This document shows, in pieces, positions 55,372-63,302 of a stretch of DNA of 64,000 bases. Position numbers and translations under genes: made by a program. Numbering within the stretch: the stretch's first letter is position 1; each line of letters starts with the position of its first letter. The stretch is from Palleronia sp. LCG004 (GTDB taxonomy: Bacteria; Pseudomonadota; Alphaproteobacteria; Rhodobacterales; Rhodobacteraceae): assembly GCF_032931615.1 (NCBI RefSeq), contig NZ_CP136760.1:310001-374000 (forward strand), given 5' to 3'. The notes under the pieces are model-generated. The model worked only from the letters and a program-made list of their open reading frames with translations, was not told the origin of the DNA and searched no databases.

Positions 55372-55847
55372 GGCAGCCGCACCAGGAAGACTTCGGAGAA
55401 GAGGATCGATGTCCCGAAGGCCGTGCAGGCCGCGAGGATCGCGGCCCCGACGACCGCCTTGACCCGTGCCCCCCTGTCACCGTTTTCCGGCCATCCGAAG
55501 ATGGCGGCGAAGGCGAAGACGAAGATGCCCGTGGACCACAGGAACGGGAGCCACCCCACCAGGATCAGCGCATAGACGAGGCATGTCCCCGCCGTGAGGC
55601 CGAGCCGCAGCCAGGACCCGTCCGCCAGGACCGGGTCGCGATCGGCACCGCGCGACGCCTCGCGCCAGAGGAGCACCGCGCAGATCACCATGAGCCCGCC
55701 GAGGATCATCGGGACGAGCCCCGGAATGGAGGCGGGATGGATCTGGCGGAATTCCAGCCGGTCCATCCGGAACCCGCCCACCGCCATCGCCAGACCCAGC
55801 GCGCCGAGCACGCCCGCCATCAGCCGATCGGCCATGGTCATCTGCAT
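55368..55847 (-). CDS. tctB: tripartite tricarboxylate transporter small membrane subunit TctB-like
   Basis: A 159-residue protein with four membrane helices. The features FRMDRLEFRQIHPASIPGLVPMILGGLMVI and LVGWLPFLWSTGIFVFAFAAIFGWP are typical of TctB. It is between tctC and tctA and overlaps tctA by four bases. A strong hairpin lies between tctC and this gene. Confidence 0.9.
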   Translation of the reverse strand: MQMTMADRLMAGVLGALGLAMAVGGFRMDRLEFRQIHPASIPGLVPMILGGLMVICAVLLWREASRGADRDPVLADGSWLRLGLTAGTCLVYALILVGWLPFLWSTGIFVFAFAAIFGWPENGDRGARVKAVVGAAILAACTAFGTSILFSEVFLVRLP

Positions 55848-55870
55848 GGATCGCTCCTCCCCTCAAAGAT

Positions 55871-55899
55871 GCGGGGGACGGCCTCCCGCCGTCCCCCGC
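55871..55899 (-). repeat. strong intercistronic hairpin between tctC and tctB
   Basis: A perfect 12-bp stem, GCGGGGGACGGC (55871-55882) and GCCGTCCCCCGC (55888-55899), with a 5-base loop, just after the tctC stop. No T-tract follows on the minus strand. It probably protects tctC mRNA from 3 prime decay, giving more binding protein than membrane subunits. Confidence 0.65.
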
Positions 55900-55918
55900 G
55901 ATGTCTCCTCCCGGCCCG

Positions 55919-56938
55919 TCAGCTTTCGGGGCAGTCGATCCCGATCTCGGAGGGATCGATGACCGCCTCGCCGCGGGTCACGCGCGAACAGGCCTCGGCG
56001 ATCACGACGGGCATCGCCTGATCCAGCGCGTCCTCGCCATAGCTGGGCGCGAAGACGGCCCCGCGATCGTTGGCGTATTTCTTGAGCGCATCGTTGTTCA
56101 TCACGTGCTCCTCCCACACGCGGTCAACGGTGTCGTAGACTTCCTGCGGGGCACCCACGGGGATGAACACGCCGAAATAATCCGCCGCGACATGGAAATC
56201 GGGAATGAAGTCGGTGATGGGCGGGACCGGATCGATCCCGTCGACCTCGAGCGTTTCGTCCGACAGCACGGTCAGCGGACGAAGACGCCCCGCCCGCACC
56301 ATCTCGGTCTGCTCCACGGCGAGCTGGGTCGTGGCCACGACCTCGCCCGATGCGGCGGCGATTACCGCGGGGTTGCCGCCGTCATAGGTGATCATGCGCG
56401 CACCCGAGAGGTCGCTCTGCGCGCCTTCGCGGATCGCGGCGAGCGCCATGCCGCCCGAGCTGTTGATGCCCGCCGTGCCGACCGTGACCGATCCGTCCTC
56501 CATCGCCGCGAGCAGGGCGGGAAAGTCCTGGTATTCGCTGTTGGCGTTGACGCTGACCAGCGGCACGTTCGCCACGTGCAGATAGATGCGGTAATCGTCG
56601 ATCGAGGTGTCGGGAACCAGTCCCGTCACCGCATAGGTCGCATTGTTGGCGATCGCGTTCGCGGTCCAGGTATAGCCGTCGCGCGGCGCGTCGAGCGCGG
56701 CCGCCGTGCCGGTCGAGCCCGACGCACCCGGCTGGTTGACCACGACGACCTCGGTTCCCAGCGCCTCCTCCAGGATGGGTGCCACGACGCGCGTAACCTG
56801 GTCGGTCGATCCCCCCGCAGCCCACGGCACGATGATGTTGATGGGCCGGTCCGGCTGCCATGTCGCGTCCTGCGCGATCGCGGCCGGTGCGGTCAGACAT
56901 GTCGCGGCGGCAAGCGCCCTCGTCAATCCGGTAAGCAT
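55919..56938 (-). CDS. tctC: tripartite tricarboxylate transporter substrate-binding protein TctC-like
   Basis: A 339-residue periplasmic receptor with a signal peptide (LTRALAAATCLTAPAAIAQ). The Bug/TctC family pattern is seen as PDRPINIIVPWAAGGSTDQVTRVVAPILEE, VVVNQPGASGSTGTAAALDAPRDGYT and a C-terminal region with PSEIGIDCPES. ATG 56938 follows GGGGGGA; the TetR-type palindrome 56955-56968 is directly upstream. It determines what the transporter carries; the ligand is unknown but is likely fed to the Gfo/Idh-DUF993-epimerase enzymes. Confidence 0.92.
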   Translation of the reverse strand: MLTGLTRALAAATCLTAPAAIAQDATWQPDRPINIIVPWAAGGSTDQVTRVVAPILEEALGTEVVVVNQPGASGSTGTAAALDAPRDGYTWTANAIANNATYAVTGLVPDTSIDDYRIYLHVANVPLVSVNANSEYQDFPALLAAMEDGSVTVGTAGINSSGGMALAAIREGAQSDLSGARMITYDGGNPAVIAAASGEVVATTQLAVEQTEMVRAGRLRPLTVLSDETLEVDGIDPVPPITDFIPDFHVAADYFGVFIPVGAPQEVYDTVDRVWEEHVMNNDALKKYANDRGAVFAPSYGEDALDQAMPVVIAEACSRVTRGEAVIDPSEIGIDCPES

Positions 56939-56954
56939 CTGGATCCCCCCTTGG

Positions 56955-56968
56955 CTACCGCGTGGTAG
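56955..56968. promoter_or_regulatory. TetR-type operator upstream of tctC
   Basis: CTACCGCGTGGTAG, a 14-bp palindrome (CTACC-N4-GGTAG), is 16 bases upstream of the tctC start codon. It matches the site before the Gfo/Idh operon at 53733-53748. Located so close to the ribosome site, a bound repressor would block transcription start or elongation. Confidence 0.65.
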
Positions 56969-57269
56969 GTTACGAGAACGGGTCAATCTGTCAAGTTTTC
57001 ATTTCGAACGGCGGGCCCGTCTCGACCGGCTCCGCCGTACGGAACGGAGAGCGGCGAACGCGGATATCCGGAGCCATTCACCCGAAAACGCGTCCCGTCC
57101 CGGCACCGTCAAAAAGCAAGCATTCGTTAAGGTTCGGGAATTAGGACTAAGCCTGCGTGGCAGATCTGCCGTGTGGCCTGGCCCACCCGGTCGACCCCTT
57201 CCATTCAAACAGGTTTTTACAAGTGATGGCCTTCCCCCGGGGAAGGCCGTTTTCGTGGGCGTCGTCGGG
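56969..57269. other. divergent leader region before the HD-GYP gene
   Basis: About 300 bases between tctC's operator and the HD-GYP start. The open frame running through it has no family motifs. It is mostly unremarkable, with an A/T-richer stretch near 56985-57005, and ends in a near-perfect terminator-like hairpin at 57228-57254. A leader RNA or small RNA is possible. Confidence 0.4.
57228..57254 (+). terminator. terminator-like hairpin in front of the HD-GYP gene
   Basis: GGCCTTCCCC (57228-57237) and GGGGAAGGCC (57239-57248) are perfectly complementary with a one-base spacer (so a slightly shorter stem in practice), followed by GTTTTCG. The GGGGAAGG arm is also the only Shine-Dalgarno-like sequence before the GTG at 57255. 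It may terminate a leader RNA or mask the ribosome site. Confidence 0.55.
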
Positions 57270-58646
57270 ATGAAACATTTTGCAGATTTCCGGCCGCACG
57301 ATCGCTGGCCGGACGGGCTGGGCACGCTTCGGCTGTCGGAACTTCTGGGATCGCTCAGCCACGCGCTCGACGCCACCGAAGGGCAGCCCGCCGGTCATGC
57401 GATCCGCGTGACGGCAATCGGCGACGAGATCGGATGCCGTCTGGGCCTTCCCGTGGAGGAGCGTCACGATCTCTACTACACACTGTTGCTGAAGGACCTG
57501 GGCTGCTCCTCCAACGCCGCGCGGATCTGCGAGCTGTATCTCGCCGACGACATGGAGTTCAAACAGGCCTTCAAGCTGATCGACGGCACGACGCGATCGG
57601 CGCTGCACTTCCTGCTCCGCGAAACGGCGCGGGGGAATTCGACGATCCGGCGCGCGAAGACGCTGATCTCGGTGATCCGGAATGCAGGGCCCATCGTGGA
57701 CGAGCTGATCGAGACGCGATGCCAGCAGGGGTCCTCCATCGCATGCACGATGGGGTTCTCGGATCGGGTCGCGCGCGGCATCCATGCGCTCGACGAACAC
57801 TGGGACGGCTCCGGGCGGCCCGAGCATTTGTCGGGAGAGGAGATCCCGCTCGGCGCGCGCATCGCGCTGGTCGCGCAGGTGGCTGACGTGTTCATGCAAT
57901 CGGGTGGTATCGACAATGCGATCGACGAGATTTCGAGCCGCAGCGGAACCTGGTTCGATCCAGCCGTCGCTCGGGTCGCCGTCGCGGTCCTGAAGGATCC
58001 GTCCCTGCGCGCGCGGCTCGCCGCCCCGGACCTTGCGCGTGCCGTCTTCTCGAACCCGGCCGTGATCGGGGCGGCGGACCTCACCGACGACAAGATGGAC
58101 CGCATCATCGCGGGGTTCTCGAAGGTCATCGACGCCAAGAGCCCCTTCACCAACAACCATTCGCAACGCGTGGCGGGATATGTCGATCGCGTGACGGCCA
58201 CGCTCGGATACGACGGACACTGCCGCGCCTGGATGCGCCGCTCGGCCCTGCTCCACGATATCGGGAAGCTCGGGGTGCCGAACCGCATCCTCGACAAGCC
58301 CGGCAAGCTCGACACCGGCGAGCGCAGGGTGATCGAGTCCCATACGCTGATCGGGCGGAAGATCCTCGGCAAGATCGGCGTCTTCGCGCGGTCGGCGCAC
58401 CTGGCCGAGGCGCATCACGAACGGCTCGACGGGATGGGATACCCCTACAGGCTGGGCGCGAACGACCTGACGCTCGACGTCCGGGTCCTGACGGTCACGG
58501 ATATCTACGACGCCCTGTCGGCCGAGCGCCCCTACAAGCCCGCGCTGCCGCGCGAGCGCGTGCACGAGATCATGTCCGGGATGGTCGGAACGTCGATCGA
58601 CGGCATGTGCTACGACGCGCTGACAAGCGCGATTGCCGGGGACTAG
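57270..58646 (+). CDS. tandem HD-GYP domain protein (c-di-GMP phosphodiesterase-like)
   Basis: About 458 residues. The C-terminal domain (about residues 275-455) has all HD-GYP features: NHSQRVAGYVDRV, LLHDIGKLGVPNRILDKPGKL, SHTLIGRKIL, AHHERLDGMGYPYRL and VTDIYDALSAERPYKPAL. The N-terminal half is a degenerate copy: LLKDLGCS in place of the HD motif and DEHWDGSGRPEHL in place of HHE-GYP. The intact domain should hydrolyse c-di-GMP, while the degenerate copy may sense or dimerise. Start is uncertain: ATG 57270 or GTG 57255, next to the upstream hairpin. Confidence 0.85.
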   Translation: MKHFADFRPHDRWPDGLGTLRLSELLGSLSHALDATEGQPAGHAIRVTAIGDEIGCRLGLPVEERHDLYYTLLLKDLGCSSNAARICELYLADDMEFKQAFKLIDGTTRSALHFLLRETARGNSTIRRAKTLISVIRNAGPIVDELIETRCQQGSSIACTMGFSDRVARGIHALDEHWDGSGRPEHLSGEEIPLGARIALVAQVADVFMQSGGIDNAIDEISSRSGTWFDPAVARVAVAVLKDPSLRARLAAPDLARAVFSNPAVIGAADLTDDKMDRIIAGFSKVIDAKSPFTNNHSQRVAGYVDRVTATLGYDGHCRAWMRRSALLHDIGKLGVPNRILDKPGKLDTGERRVIESHTLIGRKILGKIGVFARSAHLAEAHHERLDGMGYPYRLGANDLTLDVRVLTVTDIYDALSAERPYKPALPRERVHEIMSGMVGTSIDGMCYDALTSAIAGD

Positions 58647-58891
58647 CCTCCGGATCTGCGCCACCATCGCGCCTGAAACCCCGCGTCGGGGTCGAGGCAT
58701 CTGCCGCCTCCGGCAGGCATGACGGCAACCCGATCCTCGCGCCGGTTCCAGCCTGCCCGCTTTTCGACCCATCCGCCCAATCTTTGGGCTGTCGCTCCCG
58801 GGTGCCGCGCCGTGGGCACGCCGCCGCGTTGACCTCGCGTCGCGGCGGGCGTCACTGGCTGCGACGCGGGAAGGCCGACCGAGGGGACGGG

Positions 58892-59716
58892 ATGGGCGAA
58901 TACAAGACTTACCGATCCGACCACAGGCTCGCCGAGCGTGCAGCCCCCGTTCCGGGCCGTCACGCGGACCGCGCGATCCTCGTGACCGGCGGAGCGAGCG
59001 GGATCGGCCATGCGGTGGCCGGGCGGCTCGTGGCCGAGGGCGCACGCGTGATGATCGCCGACCTCGCCACGGACCAGCTCGACGAGATCGCCGGAAAGCT
59101 GGGTGCCGCGGCGATCGCCTGCGACGTGTCGGACCCCGACGCGACGGGGCCCGCGATGGCAAAGGTCGCAGAGAGGCTCGGGCCGCTCGACGGCCTCGTC
59201 AACTGCGCCGCGGTGGTGCGCCATTGCGATCCGCTCGAGATTTCCCGCGCGGATTGGGAGATGCAATACAGGGTCAACGTCTTCGGTGCCTACGACATGG
59301 CCGTCGCCGCGGCCAAGGCGATGATCGCCGCCGAGAAGCCCGGCGCGATCGTCACCCTCGCCTCAGAGGCGGGCAAGAAGGGCCATCTCGACAGCCTCGC
59401 CTATTCCAGCTCGAAGGCGGCCGTGATCTCGTGGACGCGCATCCTCGCCGCGCGGCTCGCCCCCTACGACATCAACGTCAACTGCGTCTGCCCCGGCGGC
59501 GTGGCCACGCCGATGCTGCGGCAGGTGGCGGCCGATTACGGCAAGGTGACGGGCGAGGACCCCGAGAGCGTCTTCGCCCAGATGACGATGCCGCAGCTCG
59601 GCCGCCATATCGCCCCGGCCGAGGTCGCGGCCGTGATCTCGTTCCTTCTCGGCGACGACGCCATTCTGGTGCGCGGACAGGCGATCAACGCCGATGCGGG
59701 CGACACCCCCTACTGA
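58892..59716 (+). CDS. SDR-family oxidoreductase
   Basis: A 274-residue short-chain dehydrogenase with a 25-residue N-terminal extension. Cofactor motif ILVTGGASGIGHAVA, acidic residue MIADLA favouring NAD, NCAA in place of NNAG, the active-site AYSSSKAAV (Tyr-x3-Lys) with an upstream Ser in LASEAG, and PGGVATPM are visible. ATG 58892 follows GAGGGGA. It sits 24 bases before the BMP-type importer genes, so it probably oxidises what they import, perhaps a polyol or sugar. Confidence 0.88.
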   Translation: MGEYKTYRSDHRLAERAAPVPGRHADRAILVTGGASGIGHAVAGRLVAEGARVMIADLATDQLDEIAGKLGAAAIACDVSDPDATGPAMAKVAERLGPLDGLVNCAAVVRHCDPLEISRADWEMQYRVNVFGAYDMAVAAAKAMIAAEKPGAIVTLASEAGKKGHLDSLAYSSSKAAVISWTRILAARLAPYDINVNCVCPGGVATPMLRQVAADYGKVTGEDPESVFAQMTMPQLGRHIAPAEVAAVISFLLGDDAILVRGQAINADAGDTPY

Positions 59717-59740
59717 TCTCGATCCGGAGAAGAGACGACA

Positions 59741-60742
59741 ATGACATCCAGGATACTTGCCGCCACGCTCGCGCTTATCGCGACACCGCTCGCCGCCCAG
59801 GATTACCGGAGCGTGATATACGTCTCGCCCAACCCGGTCGGCATCAACGACTTCCTGCAGCTCGGGGCCGACGGCACGCGCCGCATCGCCGAGGAGATGG
59901 GCCTCGAGGCCAAGATCTACGAAAGCTCCGATCCGACGGTGAAGCTGCAGAACCTCGAAGCCGCGGCGCGCGAGGCCGACATCGTCGTCGTCATCACCTT
60001 CGAGTTCGACGAGATCCTGACCGAGATCGCCACCGAGCATCCCGAAACGGCCTTCCTGCAGGTCGACAGCTGCGCGCCCGACGCGCCCGAGAACGTCCAT
60101 TGCTCGGTCTTCCGCGAACACGAAACCGCGTTCCTCGCGGGGGCCGAGGCGGCGCTGACGTCCGAAACGGGGACGATCGGTGCCATCGGCGCGGTCGATA
60201 TCCCCTTCATCCACCGCTACACGGATGCCTTCATCGCCGGCGCACGCCACGCGGTGCCCGACATCGACGTGGCGCCGACCCTCTGGATCGGGGGCGACAA
60301 TCCCTTCGCCGATCCCGCGCGCGGACAGCAGCGGGCGACCATCATGGCATCGGGCGGGGCCGACCGGATCCTGACCGCCGCCTCCGGCACCAATGGCGGC
60401 GTGTTCCGCGCGCTCGAGGACTTCCCCGGCGCGGCGGGCTTCGGCGTCGACGTGAACCAGTGCCTTCAGGCACCCGGAACCGTCATGGACAACATCGAGA
60501 AGAACACCGACGTCGTGATCGAGATGGGCGTGCGCGGCATCATCGAAGGCACGCAGCCCGCCCTCGTGGCGCTCGGCCTTGCCGATGACGGCATGACGCT
60601 GACCGGGCTCGAACCGGGGGTCGAGGACAGCGAGTGCCTCATCGCCGAGTATCCCGAGGTCATCGAACAGGTCGCGGCCCTTCGCGACGCCATCGTCGCG
60701 GGCGAGATCGAGGTCGCCGATCCGATGCAGATGGCGCGCTAG
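59741..60742 (+). CDS. BMP-family (PnrA/Med-like) ABC transporter substrate-binding protein
   Basis: A 333-residue periplasmic protein with a signal peptide ending ATPLAAQ. Features are GINDFLQLGADGTRRIAEEMG, VVVITFEFDEILTEIA, HETAFLAGAEAAL and IGAVDIPFIHRYTDAFIAGARH, the layout of BMP/Med receptors that bind nucleosides and related ligands. A normal cysteine lipobox is missing, so it is soluble rather than lipid-anchored. It precedes the ATPase and two permeases. Confidence 0.88.
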   Translation: MTSRILAATLALIATPLAAQDYRSVIYVSPNPVGINDFLQLGADGTRRIAEEMGLEAKIYESSDPTVKLQNLEAAAREADIVVVITFEFDEILTEIATEHPETAFLQVDSCAPDAPENVHCSVFREHETAFLAGAEAALTSETGTIGAIGAVDIPFIHRYTDAFIAGARHAVPDIDVAPTLWIGGDNPFADPARGQQRATIMASGGADRILTAASGTNGGVFRALEDFPGAAGFGVDVNQCLQAPGTVMDNIEKNTDVVIEMGVRGIIEGTQPALVALGLADDGMTLTGLEPGVEDSECLIAEYPEVIEQVAALRDAIVAGEIEVADPMQMAR

Positions 60743-60756
60743 CGCGGATCGCGGCG

Positions 60757-62268
60757 ATGAACTGGGAGATCGAGACCGTCGGGCTGACCAAGCGGTTCGG
60801 AGCGCTGACGGCCACCGATCATGTCGACCTGCGCGTCGCCCGTGCCGAGGTTCACGCGGTCATGGGCGAGAACGGCGCGGGCAAGTCGACGCTGATGTCG
60901 ATGCTCTACGGTCTCGTCGCACCGGACGAGGGCGAGATCGTGATCGACGGGCGGCAGGTCCGCTTCGGCTCGGCGCTCGATGCGATCGACCACGGGCTCG
61001 GCATGGTGCACCAGGCCTTCAAGCTGTTCGAGGATCTGACCGTCTGGGAGAACGTCGTCATGGGGGCCGAGCCGCGACGCCGCGGGTTTCTCGACCGGGG
61101 ACGCGCGATCGCGGCGGTGCGCGCGCTGACCGAGCGTTACGACCTGCGGGTCGACGTGACGCGCCGGGTCCGCGAGCTTTCGGTCGGCATCCGCCAGCGG
61201 GTCGAGATCCTCAAGGCGCTCTATCGCGATGCCCGCATCCTGATCCTGGACGAGCCCACCGCCGTCCTCACCCCGCAGGAACGCGACGGCCTCTTCGGCG
61301 TCATCCGGACGCTGCGGGCGGACGGGCGGACGATCCTCTTCGTCACGCACAAGCTGCACGAGGTGATGGAGATCACAGACAATGTGAGCGTGCTGCGCCA
61401 CGGCAAGCTGGTCGCGCGGATGAAGACGCGCGAGAGCAGCCCCGAAGCCATCATCGGCGCGATGACCGGCCGGTCGGTCAATCTCGACGTCGCCAAGGCA
61501 CCGGCGCGTCCCGGACAGGTGGTCTTGAAGCTCGACCGCGTCTCGGTCGGCGCGGGGCCCAAGCCTGTCGTCGACGCGGTGTCCTTCGAGGTGCGCGCGG
61601 GCGAGATCGTCGGCATCGCGGGCGTCGCCGGCAACGGCCAGAGCGAGCTGATCGAGGCGGTCGCGGGCCTGCGCGCCGCATCCGGCCGCATCGCGCTGAA
61701 GGATCGCGACCTCGGAGGGCTCGACGTGGCCGGACGCCGCCGCGCGGGGCTGGCCTACATCCCCGAGGATCGCGCCACGACCGGCACGGCGGCCGGGGCC
61801 AGCGCCGCCGAGAACATGCTGATGGGCCGTCAGGACGATCCGTCGCTGGTGCGCGGGCCGCTTTTGAACGAGACCGCCATCGCGGCCCATTCAAGGCACC
61901 TCATCGCAACGAACGACATCCGCATCCCGTCGGAGCGGAGCGACGTGGCGACGCTGTCGGGCGGCAACCTGCAGAAGGTCGTCATCGCGCGCGAGCTCGA
62001 CCGCGGCGCGCCGCTTCTGATCGCCGAGCAGCCGACGCGCGGCGTCGATGTAGGCGCGATCGAGGCGATCCATGCGCGCCTTGTGGCCGAGCGTGACGCG
62101 GGCCGCGCGATCCTGCTGGTCTCGGCCGAGATGTCCGAGATCCTCGGGCTCTCGGACCGGATCCTCGTCATGTACGAAGGCCGGATCCTTGCCGATATTC
62201 CCGCCGGAACGGCGAGCGAGGCGCAACTCGGCCTGCTGATGGCCGGTCGTGCGGAACCCGCGGCATGA
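60757..62268 (+). CDS. sugar/nucleoside-type ABC transporter ATP-binding protein (two-domain)
   Basis: A 503-residue protein with two ATPase domains. The first has Walker A GENGAGKST, signature LSVGIRQRVEILKAL and Walker B ILILDEPTAVLTP. The second lacks a good Walker A lysine (VAGNGQSEL) but keeps LSGGNLQKVVIAREL and a Walker-B-like LIAEQPTRGVD, as is normal for RbsA/NupA-type proteins. ATG 60757 is 14 bases after the receptor stop. Start of the following permease overlaps its stop by four bases. Confidence 0.92.
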   Translation: MNWEIETVGLTKRFGALTATDHVDLRVARAEVHAVMGENGAGKSTLMSMLYGLVAPDEGEIVIDGRQVRFGSALDAIDHGLGMVHQAFKLFEDLTVWENVVMGAEPRRRGFLDRGRAIAAVRALTERYDLRVDVTRRVRELSVGIRQRVEILKALYRDARILILDEPTAVLTPQERDGLFGVIRTLRADGRTILFVTHKLHEVMEITDNVSVLRHGKLVARMKTRESSPEAIIGAMTGRSVNLDVAKAPARPGQVVLKLDRVSVGAGPKPVVDAVSFEVRAGEIVGIAGVAGNGQSELIEAVAGLRAASGRIALKDRDLGGLDVAGRRRAGLAYIPEDRATTGTAAGASAAENMLMGRQDDPSLVRGPLLNETAIAAHSRHLIATNDIRIPSERSDVATLSGGNLQKVVIARELDRGAPLLIAEQPTRGVDVGAIEAIHARLVAERDAGRAILLVSAEMSEILGLSDRILVMYEGRILADIPAGTASEAQLGLLMAGRAEPAA

Positions 62269-63302
62269 AGGCCGCGCTCGAGATCCTGCGACCCGGTCCC
62301 GTCGCGCTCGCCGTCCTGTCGGGCCTCGTGATCGGCGCGCTCATGCTGCTCGCCTCGGGCGACGACCCCGTCGCGGCCTACCGGGAGATCGTCGAGGGGG
62401 CCTTCGCCCCGCGAAACTGGTCCAACACGCTCTCATGGGCCATCCCGCTCGTGGGCATGACGCTCGTCGCCGCGATCCCGCTGCGCGGTGGCATGGTCAA
62501 TCTCGGCGGCGACGGCCAGATCGTGATCGGCGGTTTCGCCGGAGCGGTCGTGCCGGTCTACCTCGCCGATCTACTGCCCCTGCCTGGCGTCCTGCTCATC
62601 TGCGCGGCGATGCTCTGCGCGATGCTGGCCGCGGGGCTCTGGGCTGCGCTCGCGGCCCTGGGCGAGACGCGGCTGGGCATCCCCATGCTCGTGACTTCCC
62701 TGCTGCTGTCCTATCCGGCCATCGGCATCACCTCATGGGCGACCGGCTTTCCGCTCCGCGACACCGCGACCGGGCTGCCGCAGACCCGGGCGATCCCGGC
62801 CGCCGCCGAACTCCCCGACCTGCCCGGGCCGCTCAGCACGGGGCTCGTCCTCATGCTGATCGTGGTGGCGACCGTCATCTTCGTCGATCGCCGGACCGTC
62901 GCCGGATACGAGCTCAGGATGCGCGGGCTGAACCGTCGCTTCGCCGAATATGGCGGCGTCCGGACCGAACGGCAGAGCATCGCCACGATGTTCGCGAGCG
63001 GGGCGATCGCGGGGCTGGTGGGCGCGATCGTGATCCTCGAGACGCATCACCGTTTCCAGAACGGCGCGCTCGTCTCGCCGGGCTACACCTGGTCGGGCCT
63101 GATGGCCGCGCTTCTGGCAGGGGGCAACCCGCTCAAGGCGGTGATCGCGGGCTTCTTCTTCGCCGCGTTGCAGACGGGCGGCTTCGCGATGCAGCGCGAG
63201 ATCCAGGTCCCGCGCGTCCTGTCGATGGTGCTGCAGGCAATCATCATCCTCTTCGTCTCGCTTCGCTACGGGACCGCGCGTCCGGGACGGCGCAAGCGAT
63301 GA
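62265..63302 (+). CDS. BMP-type ABC transporter permease (NupP-like)
   Basis: A 345-residue permease of the BPD_transp_2 family with about nine membrane helices. It has WSNTLSWAIPLVGMTLVAAIPLRGGMVNLGGDGQIVIGGF, the EAA-like segment RGLNRRFAEYGGVRTERQSIATMFASGAIAGLVGAI, and GLMAALLAGGNPLKAVIAGFFFAAL. It is one of two different permeases in the system and overlaps both neighbours (ATGA). Confidence 0.9.
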   Translation: MKAALEILRPGPVALAVLSGLVIGALMLLASGDDPVAAYREIVEGAFAPRNWSNTLSWAIPLVGMTLVAAIPLRGGMVNLGGDGQIVIGGFAGAVVPVYLADLLPLPGVLLICAAMLCAMLAAGLWAALAALGETRLGIPMLVTSLLLSYPAIGITSWATGFPLRDTATGLPQTRAIPAAAELPDLPGPLSTGLVLMLIVVATVIFVDRRTVAGYELRMRGLNRRFAEYGGVRTERQSIATMFASGAIAGLVGAIVILETHHRFQNGALVSPGYTWSGLMAALLAGGNPLKAVIAGFFFAALQTGGFAMQREIQVPRVLSMVLQAIIILFVSLRYGTARPGRRKR

